A DNA stretch of 64,000 nt from Zanthoxylum bungeanum (Eukaryota > Streptophyta > Magnoliopsida > Sapindales > Rutaceae): positions 1-64,000 of the forward strand of contig SKCR01018436.1 in NCBI GenBank assembly GCA_019454045.1, given 5' to 3'. The position numbers and the translations under genes were made by a program. Positions 56,186 to 64,000 of the stretch are shown here, in pieces. Each line of letters opens with the position of its first letter. The stretch's first letter is position 1. A model generated the notes under the pieces. That model saw only the letters and a program-made list of their open reading frames with translations. It was not told the DNA's origin and did not search any database.

Positions 56186-56594
56186 TGTTTTGTAGGTGGT
56201 TTGTCTCTATCTAAATACTTAGTTTTTTTTATTAAGAATGAATTAATCGTGTGTGTAGACTAGCGGACGATGTCTACTGGGACATTACATAATATGGGGT
56301 AATGTTGACTGGGATATTGCTCATGTGTTGTTGGCTGGGACATTAAGTAGCATGATTAGGGTCTACTAGAGACCTTTTGAGTGGTGTGAACTTTTGGAAA
56401 CCTTTAAGTAATATGGGGTATGGGCTTGTGGGGCCTGTGTGTAGGCTCGGCATCCCATCAATTGGGCCTTGGTGGTAGCCCATAATGTAGTTTTGGACCA
56501 GATGAAAGCCACGAGGCATGTCCTTATGCACTTATGATGCGTCGGCCTAAGTCATAATGATATTTGGGTCCTTAACCCAAATTTGGCCCGTACA
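56186..56594 (-). repeat. Element F 5' LTR, outer part
   Basis: Begins with the G target duplication TGTTT and ends CCCGTACA on the plus strand (TGTACGGGCC on the minus strand, a normal LTR start). Confidence 0.6.
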
Positions 56595-56619
56595 CAAACA
56601 AAAATAAAAAAATCCATAT

Positions 56620-57450
56620 ACCCATATGTACTGTAGATGTCAATTACTTATGTTACAACATGAGGAGAATTTACACCAAAAAAATAATCTATTGTTATAG
56701 GCTTACAACAAGGTTCTCCATTGAGCCTTTATCTTTTTACATTAATGGTAGATGTAATTATTAAGGATATTACAGATGAGGTGTCAGGGTGTATGCTCTT
56801 TACTGATGATATAGTATTGGTGGATGAGTTTAAAGAATGTGTAGTGGCTAAACTTAAGATGGGGAGAAAAACTTTCGAAACTAAAGACCTCCAACTAAGT
56901 ATGTTAAAAACTGAACATATGATGTGTGAGTTTAACAAATGTCGTAAAAGTAATATGGTATAAATAAGAATTGTCGACCAAACAATCTCAAGTAGCGAAT
57001 GTTTTAAATACTTCGAGTCCATCCTTCAAAAAGATAGGGAAGTAGTTCAAGATATTAAGAATATAATTCAAGGAAATTGAGATGTGCTTCTTAGGTTTTA
57101 TGTGGTTGCAACATTTATTTAAAAATAAAAGGAAAATTATATAGGACCGTTGTGATGCCTATAACACTTTATGAAGTATAATACCGGGCAATAAATTATT
57201 AACACATCAAAAAAATGAGGGTAGTTAAGATATGAATGTTTAGATAAATGTATGGGTGGACTAAGAAAGACAGAGTTAGAAATGAAGTAATTATAAAAAA
57301 ACTGGATGTAGTATCGACTGATGAGAAGATAAGAGAAACAAGATTAACATGGTTTGGACATATTCAACGTAAATTTTTCAGTGTTTGAGTGAAAAAAGAA
57401 GAGTAAATGGCACTGTCATATATCAAGTGAGGAATGGGAAAGCCTAAATT
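56620..57450 (+). pseudogene. LINE (non-LTR retrotransposon) reverse transcriptase remnant
   Basis: Readable pieces are VIGLQQGSPLSLYLFTLMVD, DEVSGCMLFTDDIVLVDE (the FADD box read as FTDD), KLKMGRKTFETKDLQLSMLK followed by TEHMMCEF, ECFKYFESILQKD, and in shifted frames CMGGLRKTE and GLDIFN, matching the usual LRWFGHVQR region. These follow the order of a plant LINE reverse transcriptase and its C-terminal part. Many stops and shifts are present. No upstream endonuclease is seen; element F's LTR end lies directly upstream at 56594. Confidence 0.8.
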
Positions 57451-58453
57451 CATAAAACGAGACATGAGTTTTATGAAATTTGATGAATCAATAATTTCAA
57501 ATAGAGTATAATAATATCAAAAAATTTATATAATCGACCTCATCTAATAATTAAAAAAATAATAATAATTATTATTTGGTTTGATTATCTCTTAGAAAGC
57601 CTGATGATGAACTTGTCCAACTCTTTGTTAGCCCGAATTTCATCTTCATTTCAATTTTCTGACTGATTATTTCTCACAGCAAATACGGAGAGAATTTGCA
57701 GAAGCACACGTGACACCATTGACAAATGCAACACGCCAGGGCCTACAATAATATACCAAACAAATTAGACTTTATGTAACCACAGTGTCACAATTGTCCA
57801 TTAGATCCTGGTGTTAATATCAACATGTGGCCGCCACTGACGAAGCTAGAAATTTAGTCGAGTTTACACATTTCACTACAAAAACTCGTAATTTATTTAT
57901 GGAAAATTTTTTATCGGTAATTATCGATAAATTATCAATGTTTATCAATAAATTGTCGCAAAAATATAGTGATAGTACGCCCAGAGAAAATCCATCGATA
58001 ATTCAACCACCGATTTTGCGAAGGAAAATTGGAGCTTTAATTTAGCAGATAAATAACATTAAAAAATTATATTGATGACCCAGATTTAGTAACGAAATAT
58101 CGATAGAAAATTCCGTATGTATTTTTTATTATTTTAATATCATTATCTGTCGGTATTATTTATTATTATTATTATAGGAAAATGACACTACTATTTAATC
58201 CACTCATTGTAAAATTTGCATTTTGCATTTATGTTGAGTTATAGGAGGGTGTGTGGGGTAGTGGTTATCAACAATCAGTTTAAATTTTTCTCTTCTTTTT
58301 TCATTAAGCTTTTATTTTTTAAATTAAATCTCTCTCAAAATATAAAATGTTTCATAAAAAAAAAAATTACGTATTATTAATTTACAAATCATAAGTTATC
58401 AAATAAATATCATCATCGATATGTTTCAAAGGATAAAAAAATGGATCAAAAAT
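57451..58453. other. About 1 kb unassigned AT-rich sequence
   Basis: No retroelement homology is recognised. The minus strand of 57590-57750 has a pyrimidine-rich stretch ending in TTATTGTAG, then less A+T-rich sequence, which could be a decayed exon edge, but no convincing protein. 57870-58160 contains repeated TATCGATAAATTATC and TATCGGTAATTATC phrases. Confidence 0.4.
57874..57888 (+). mobile_element. Possible terminal end of a CACTA-type DNA transposon
   Basis: CACTACAAAAACTCG followed by subterminal ATCGGTAATTATCGAT-type repeats resembles the start of plant CACTA (En/Spm) elements. The opposite end (TTTTTGTAGTG) is not seen, and no transposase is present. Confidence 0.3.
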
Positions 58454-59011
58454 TGTTAAGCACCTAACACCTTTCGGTGCTTAAAGTCAACACGTGCAAA
58501 TGAAAAAAATTTATATTAAAATTATTTTGGGTGGGTCCCATAAACAAAAAGAAAATAATAAAAAATTAAAATTTACTATTTATACAGTGAATCTCATGTC
58601 TATAAATAGATGTTTCATTTCATTATTTTCTTCATTTCATTCTCAACCAAATCTTTTGTATTCATAGAGAGAAAAATATTGTTTCTTCTTAAGAGTTTGT
58701 AAAAGAGTTGTAATTCTCCTATTATAAGAGAGTGTGAGATTGTTCACTCCTTGTGTTTAGAGAGAAGTTGTAAAATCTTTTTGACTAAAGTGAAATCCTT
58801 CTGCTTTTATCCGCAGATGTTTCCCTCACATTGAGGGTTTTACCACATTAAATATGTGTCTCATTGCTTTATTTTATTGTAAACATTTATGGTAGGCTAA
58901 GCCTCCTAATTATTATTGTATTATTATATGGTAGGCAACCCCTCCTTAACTAACAATTGTTTTCAATTTCACTTTACTTGTGTGCCAGCTTCAGCCCACG
59001 ATCCCCTAACA
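58454..59011 (+). repeat. Element I 5' LTR
   Basis: Starts with an inverted repeat TTAAGCACC / GGTGCTTAA (58456-58464, 58476-58484). TATA box CTATAAATAG at 58600-58609. Ends CCCCTAACA. Confidence 0.85.
58600..58609 (+). promoter_or_regulatory. TATA box of element I
   Basis: CTATAAATAG, a strong consensus TATA about 150 bases into the LTR and about 20 bases before the CATTTCATTATTTTC leader. Confidence 0.7.
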
Positions 59012-59012
59012 G

Positions 59013-59024
59013 TGGTATCAGCGC
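59013..59024 (+). promoter_or_regulatory. Primer binding site of element I (initiator Met tRNA)
   Basis: TGGTATCAGCGC begins two bases after the LTR end; the standard copia site. Confidence 0.92.
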
Positions 59025-59223
59025 TTCACGTTCAGGGTTACTGTTCACGGAGACTATTCACATATACGGTATAATACTATTCATGTATATGGTACTATTC
59101 ACATATATATACTATCCATGTATACGTACTATTCATGTATATGATACTATTCACATATATGATACTATTAATGGTGAAATAGTAAAAGCCGGTTCAAGTG
59201 AAAAGCTTATCGCCATCAGAAAT

Positions 59224-60080
59224 ATGGCAGGAAAGTTCGAAATTGAGAAGTTCAATTGGAGTAATTTTTCCTTATGGAAACTTAAAATAAAAATAATCTT
59301 GAGAAAATACAATTTCTTAGCAGCAATTGGAGAGAGATCAGATAGAATGACTAATGAAAAATGGAAGGATATGAATGATAATGCTATATGCAACTTGTAT
59401 CTAGCCTTAGCAGATTCTGTATTATCCAGCGTTGCAGAGAAAATGACTGCAAAAGATATTTGGAATGTACTTACCAAATTGTACGAGGTCAAGTCACTAC
59501 ACAACAAGATCTTCTTGAAGATGAGATTTTACACTTTTTGAATGAGTGAGTCCACATCCATGATGGATCACATCAACAACTTGAATACACTATTTTCCCA
59601 ACTCATTGTGTTGGATGTTAGTATATCTAGAAATGAACATGCGAAGATTCTACTTCAAAGTCTATCTGATTCATATGATCAAATTATCGTCAACTTGATA
59701 AGTAATGTTGTCACTGATAATCTAGTATTTGACGAAGTTACAACTGCTGCTCTAGAAGATGAGTCTAGGCATAAAAATAAGGAAAACATGTCATCTAGTT
59801 CGCAACAAGTAGAAGCATTGTCGCTGACAATAGGGAGATCAACGGAATGTGACTCAAGTGGGAGTCAAAACTATGCTAGATCGAAATCAAAAAGTAAGAA
59901 GAATGCTAAATGCTACAATTGTGGCAAGAAATGACAAGTCAAGAAAGATTGTTGGAATCTAAAGAATGGTTCAGAAAAAGCTCGTGTTGCAACAAAATCT
60001 CAGGGTTGTGTTAAAAGTACTTATTAAGAAGGTGGCGCACTTTACAGTGAAATAGCAATGGTCTCTAATGATAGCATAAA
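59224..60080 (+). pseudogene. Element I gag
   Basis: ATG 59224 (MAGKFEIEKFNWSNFSLWKL). The capsid region includes WKDMNDNAICNLYLALADSV, IWNVLTKLYEVKSLHNKIFL and MSESTSMMDHINNLNTLFSQ after an in-frame stop (TGA at 59539-59541). It continues with AKILLQSLSDSYDQIIVNLI, a Ser/Lys-rich stretch and a knuckle CYNCGKK-stop-QVKKDCW, where TGA and Gln replace the usual Gly-His. This copy therefore has a dead nucleic-acid-binding motif. Frame and order match Tnt1-type gag. Confidence 0.85.
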
Positions 60081-60624
60081 ATAGATAAGTGATGCATGGT
60101 TGGTTAATTTTGCAGCAACATTGCACATGACCTCTAGGAGAGAAAGGTTATGCCATTATGAACCTGACTCTGGAGGATCGATTTTTCTAGGCAATGATCA
60201 TGCCTTGAAAATTGCTGGGATTGGAGCCATCAAAATAAATATGTACGATGGTATTATCCGCACTGTACAAGATGTTCGACTTGTTGTGGGAATGAAGAAA
60301 AATCTTCTGTCAGTTGGACAGTTAGATGACCTCGGATACAAGACTGTTTTTTAAAATGGGGTATTAAATATGGTGAAATGAGCACTTACAGTCTTGAAAG
60401 ATGAAAATATCTCAGAAAACTTGTATATGTTATTGGGAAACTCAATTCATGAAGCAACTGCATTAGTGGCATCACTGGATTCTAGAGAGGAAGCTTTTAT
60501 ATTGTGGCATCAGAAACTATGTCACATGTCAGAACAGGGAAAAGAGATTCTCGTCAATCAAAAGCTACTCCTATTCTTGAAGATGTTCGGTGTACTCGAT
60601 CAAAAATAAGTCAGATGTGATGTC
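60081..60624 (+). pseudogene. Element I protease to GAG-pre-integrase remnant
   Basis: Protease: DAWLVNFAATLHMTSRRE, where the DTxAS(H) active site has decayed to NFAATLH. Then GSIFLGNDHALKIAGIGAIK, VRLVVGMKKNLLSVGQLDDL and, after stops, ILWHQKLCHMSEQG (first half of the integrase zinc region). The sequence is cut at 60624 by the LTR of element H. Confidence 0.8.
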
Positions 60625-62194
60625 TGTAGACACTGCATTTTTGCATAAGGCCCGATGATAAGCCTCGTATGGAGGCACTACCCTTTAAGTTACGGAAGTC
60701 ACGGGAAACAGACGTCGGAAGGGAAAATTAAAAAAATCAATACCTTATCAGATTTCATTCGTTGCTTTGCCTTGGGTTCGCTCGATTAATCTATGTTTTA
60801 ACTGTTAGTCTCGGCCCAAAACCCTGCATCCATCCAAAGCATTCACGCCCAAAGCAAAGAAAAATAGCATTCCACCACCGAAACCAGCAAGCCCTAAAAC
60901 CCCTCCTCCATTGTCGTGAAACCAGCAAGCTCTAAAACCCCTCCTTCATTGCCGTGAAACAGCCTTTCAAAACCCCCTCCTTCACCGAAAATACAACATG
61001 GAAAATAGCCCCAAATTCCCCCAAACAGCCGCATAAAACATCCCCTAAAAAACCCCCCAAACAACAGCATACAGCAGTCCCTAAATACCCTTGCAACCAC
61101 CACAAATTGCAGTCCCAAAATAGTCCATCACTACCGCGAAAACTGCACACAAAATAGTCCATCAATACCGCACAAACAGTCCCTAAAAATCCCCCTAAAT
61201 ACCACAAACAAAAACACAAAAAACAGTAAAAATAGCAAAAACATTAGCCCAAAACAGCAAAAATAGCAGCCCAAAACAGAGAAAATAGCAGCCTAAAACA
61301 GCAAAACAGCGAAGGAAAACATTGAACCGGTGAACCGGAGGAGTTGCGGAACATTAACCCTTCTGACGGCCGTGTAACGCACTTCCAAGAGGCGACTTAA
61401 AAGGTAAGACCTGAGGGCACCCTTTTATTTATTCCCGTTCATTTTTTTTATTATTTATTAGTAATTCTTCGCATGCGTATTGTTGATTTATGTATGTTGT
61501 GGCCATGGGATGAATGATTTTATGCTATCTCTCGTATTATATCGGATGGAAACCCAGAAGTAAATTCCGTAGCCGAATTCGAATGGACGGTAGTGCGGTC
61601 TGAACTTGGGATACAATTTCACGTATCGCTTGAGAAACGCACATATTTCGTTTCATCTAATCTTGTGTTTATTCATTATTGGAAATAGTATGTTATTTTT
61701 ATGCATGATTTAGTTGTTTCTTTTGCATTAGGAGCTTAATTGTATCTCTTCAATATTTATGTTTAGACAATTATTATTTATTTCCGTTTCTGCATTTGTC
61801 AATCTAATATGTTTATGAAATTGTGTGATTGCCGTTATGTCGATTTACTTTTATGCATGCAAACTTCGATATAAGTTCTACTTCTATCTATGCAAACTTA
61901 GATATAGGTTGTGTGCAAACTTAGATATAGGTTATTCTTGCATGTGTATGTTGTGTGGACTCGGTTATATTATCGCATAAATCCGTTCATTACAAGTGGT
62001 GTAAGTAAGGAACCATTTCGAACCCAACGGTTTGAGGTCTTCCCTTGCGAGGGGTGAGTGCGGCCTTAAATCATTTCCCAGTTCACACTGGGTGGCGACT
62101 CCATTTCTTCTCCGGTTTAGTCCCCCGCGGGCTACTCCGTACTCTCGATCGGGCCGCGAGCCCGGGACAGCGTCGTCGATTTCTGTGTTCTACA
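60625..62194 (+). repeat. Element H 5' LTR
   Basis: Shares the first ~60 bases with the A LTR (CACTGCATTTTTGCATAAG, then CTCGTATGGAGGC), the ~97-nt block (61535-61633) and the R/U5-type block (about 62003-62170) including the primer-like TGGCGACTCCA (62093-62103). The A/C-rich part 60890-61330 has no gene. Confidence 0.88.
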
Positions 62195-62197
62195 GTC

Positions 62198-62216
62198 TGG
62201 AGACTCCACTGGGGAT
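62198..62216 (+). promoter_or_regulatory. Primer binding site of element H (Arg tRNA type)
   Basis: TGGAGACTCCACTGGGGAT, three bases after the LTR; one base differs from the B-type site near its start. Confidence 0.85.
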
Positions 62217-63155
62217 AGTGAATTTTCCCCGAAATAATGTCTTGTAATGTTTGTGATTTTTTTTTTAGTTAACCGTGTCTACAGTGGGTTGAAGGGGTTT
62301 AATCAAAGGCACTATTAGAGCTAGGTAATGGTTTGGTGTCTTCCTTCATTCACTACCTTTCTATAAGGAAAAGCTGTGAAGGCACCTAGATAATCATTTA
62401 CTCGAAGCTTACCGTGATGGACTAATTTGGAGGACCTATTGTTTATTCCTATCACCAAGGCGATAAGAGCCTAAGAGGCAAGGGTATTTAAGAGAGTTCG
62501 CTCCACCCTCCCTCTGGGGAATCTTCAATAAGAAATCCATTTGACAGTCAGTCATGTATCATCTCTAGTTGGCACGTACCTTAGCGTATAAAAAATGTGC
62601 GCTCACTTTGTCGCTCGAACCCTTGAGTGGGAAGACCTAGTTGTGGGCAATCATTCGCCAGCGGGAGCCTTTATCTACACTCTCATAAACCCACATTTGA
62701 ACCGTAGTTATATGACCAATAGAAACCATCCTTTTATGCTTATGTTTGGGACTATCATCATTTGGATTCAGTTAGACCTTTCGTCATGAGCTGTGAACTT
62801 GTTGGGCCATTTAAACTAGGACGAGTTCGTGTCTTATGACAATTGGGCCAAAAGCTTCTAAAATGCTGATGGGCCACTTTGTGCTTGGGCCCTGTATCAT
62901 TTGAGGTTATTTAGCCACGTTATCGCGAAAGTGTAAACCTGTTGGGCCTTTTTCAACTGGGACAAGTTTACATCTCGCAATAGTATGATTGAATGCTTTA
63001 AAATGATAATGGGCCAACTTGCACGAAAAACATTTGACGGGCTTATATATTCCATACATCGCACGCATACATGCTAACTCACGATTTTGAAAGACACCAT
63101 AGATACTCGTTGGGTAAGGGAAGAGGGAAGACTCATCAAAAGGCCGTTAGCAAAC
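62217..63155 (+). other. Element H leader, no gene
   Basis: Closely similar to the B leader, including GGTAATGGTTTGGTGTCTTC, AAGGCACCTAGATA and single copies of the TTGTTGGGCC(A/T)TTT unit that B has in tandem. No supported coding sequence. Confidence 0.7.
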
Positions 63156-64000
63156 ATGAGCGAGTCAGAGAACGAGGGATCTCGTATGGATCAGCTAGAG
63201 ACTAGTCTCACTAAGGTTACCGAGTAGTTGCAAGCTTTGACCACCTCTATGGCTAATATGGCTGTGCCCCGCGCTGGGGGAGGCTCTGAGAATGTGAGGC
63301 GTGAAGAGCCTCCAAATAGGTTGAGTGATGATATCCATGTTTTTGATGATGACGTGGCTGAGTATGCCGCGGGGGAAGGATAACCGGATCTTAGGCAGAG
63401 TTGCAAAAACTCAGGGATCAGGTAGAGTCAGTTACCCGTAAGCTGAAGGGTAAACATGAAGATTTGCTAGACTATGAGGCGATGAATTTTGAGGAGCAGC
63501 TGCCGGCTCAATTCAAGATGACTGACATAGCCAAGTTCAATGGGAACGGGGATCCGAGGGTCCATCTCCGACAGTATGTTTTTGTGATGAGTTCAGTGGC
63601 TCTGTCGAAGCGTCAAGTTCAGAAGATGTTTGGAATGTCACTTGAGGGAGCACCTGTGGTTTGGTATCATGGCCTTAATAGGAAGGTCAATGATGATTGG
63701 AGGGCATTAGCGGAAGCCTTTCTAAAATAGTATGTCACGGATTTGGAGATCGACTTGTCGCTCCGTGACTTGGAGAATACCAACCAGAAGCCGGAAGAGA
63801 GCTTCAAGGATTATGTAGATCGCTGGAGGAGCCAACTTTTGAAGATACAGACTCGGCCCTCGGAGAAGGTCCAGATCAAAATGATCATCAAGGGCAATAA
63901 GCCCTCTATTTACGGAAAGCTAAGGAGGATGACGTCTATGATTGGTGACTTTTGACAGTTGAAGGAGACTGTTATGGATATTGAAGAAGAAGAAGCTGAG
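63156..64000 (+). pseudogene. Element H gag (Ogre/Tat type), broken, incomplete at window end
   Basis: ATG 63156 (MSESENEGSRMDQLETSLTK). Landmarks match A and B: KLKGKHEDLLDYEAMNFEEQ, IAKFNGNGDPRVHLRQYVFV, VQKMFGMSLEGAPVVWYHGL, ESFKDYVDRWRSQLLKIQ, KGNKPSIYGKLRRMTSMI. In-frame stops: TAG 63225 (CAA in A and B), TAG 63392 (CAG in A), TAG 63728 (same site as B 24437) and TGA 63953 (CGA in B). One frameshift lies between about 63370 and 63392. The sequence runs off the window after the EEEAE stretch. Confidence 0.85.

Larger units (their letters stand above)
58454..60624 (+). mobile_element. Element I: Tork/Tnt1-like Ty1/copia element, truncated by H
   Basis: 5' LTR 58454-59011 (558 bp, TGTTAAGCACC to CCCCTAACA), Met-tRNA primer site, gag, protease and GAG-pre-integrase remnants, then an abrupt stop at 60624 where element H begins. 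The rest presumably lies beyond H, outside the window. The compact LTR and gag wording (KFEIEKFNWSNFSLWKLKIK) are Tnt1/Tork-like. Confidence 0.85.
60625..64000 (+). mobile_element. Element H: Ogre/Tat-like LTR retrotransposon, running out of the window
   Basis: 5' LTR starts TGTAGACACTGC at 60625 inside element I and ends GTTCTACA at 62194 (1570 bp). An Arg-tRNA primer site, a leader and the first ~845 bases of gag follow. Whether it carries pol is unknown because the window ends. It is closely related to A and B by LTR start, R/U5-type block, leader and gag, but its LTR is half the length of B's. Confidence 0.88.

Noticed and set aside
57590..57750. Host gene exon on the minus strand
   Set aside because: A possible splice-acceptor-like TTATTGTAG precedes about 140 bases, but no frame stays open or matches a family I recognise.

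Overview
The window is plant nuclear DNA, almost certainly from a flowering plant, and consists almost entirely of LTR retrotransposons nested inside one another. The evidence is initiator-Met-tRNA primer sites (Ty1/copia), an Arg-tRNA primer site typical of the Ogre/Tat branch of Ty3/gypsy, an Asp-tRNA primer site typical of Athila-like elements, LTRs of 0.5 to 3.2 kb, and a retrocopied plant LOG-like (cytokinin-activating enzyme) sequence. I cannot name the species. I see no intact host gene, no tRNA or rRNA gene and no CRISPR array. Element names A to I are mine.

Left block (1-33.6 kb). An old minus-strand copia element D is split: its integrase lies at 1-340 and its gag/protease at 30202-31246. 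Between them sits element A (341-30196, target duplication ATAAT), an Ogre/Tat-like element with a broken gag and no pol. A's 5' LTR was hit by copia element C (2433-12492, duplication ACAGT). A's 3' LTR was hit by element B (19535-30053, duplication CCAGT), another gag-only Ogre/Tat-like element with 3.15 kb LTRs. D ends at 31246 against LTR sequence of the C family, partly duplicated in tandem (31247-31684 and 31685-33555).

Middle block (33.6-56.6 kb). A decayed minus-strand Ty3/gypsy element F runs from a 143-bp-period tandem array (33622-34850) through integrase, an internally deleted polyprotein, gag and an LTR ending at 56594. Element E (37585-45813, duplication gctgc/actgc) is inserted in F's gag. 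E is an Athila-like non-autonomous element carrying an intronless LOG-like coding sequence (41030-41684) in sense orientation; its LTR promoter has many ACGTG cores just upstream of a TATA box. Element G (46663-56185, duplication TGTTT) is inserted in F's LTR. G is a copia element whose whole polyprotein keeps one frame and is broken only by five stop codons.

Right block (56.6-64 kb). A LINE reverse-transcriptase remnant (about 56620-57450) is followed by about 1 kb of unassigned AT-rich sequence, with a possible CACTA-transposon end at 57874. Then comes a Tork/Tnt1-like copia element I (58454-60624), truncated by a third Ogre/Tat-like element H (60625 to beyond the window).

The sequence reads as an archive of successive insertions. 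All coding regions are broken. Comparing A, B and H gag shows that most stop codons are CAG/CAA/CGA to TAG/TAA/TGA changes, and G and D show Trp codons changed to stops. Both fit decay by cytosine deamination in methylated, silenced DNA. The most unusual content is element E with its captured LOG-like gene and ACGT-rich promoter, together with non-coding blocks conserved across otherwise diverged Ogre/Tat LTRs.
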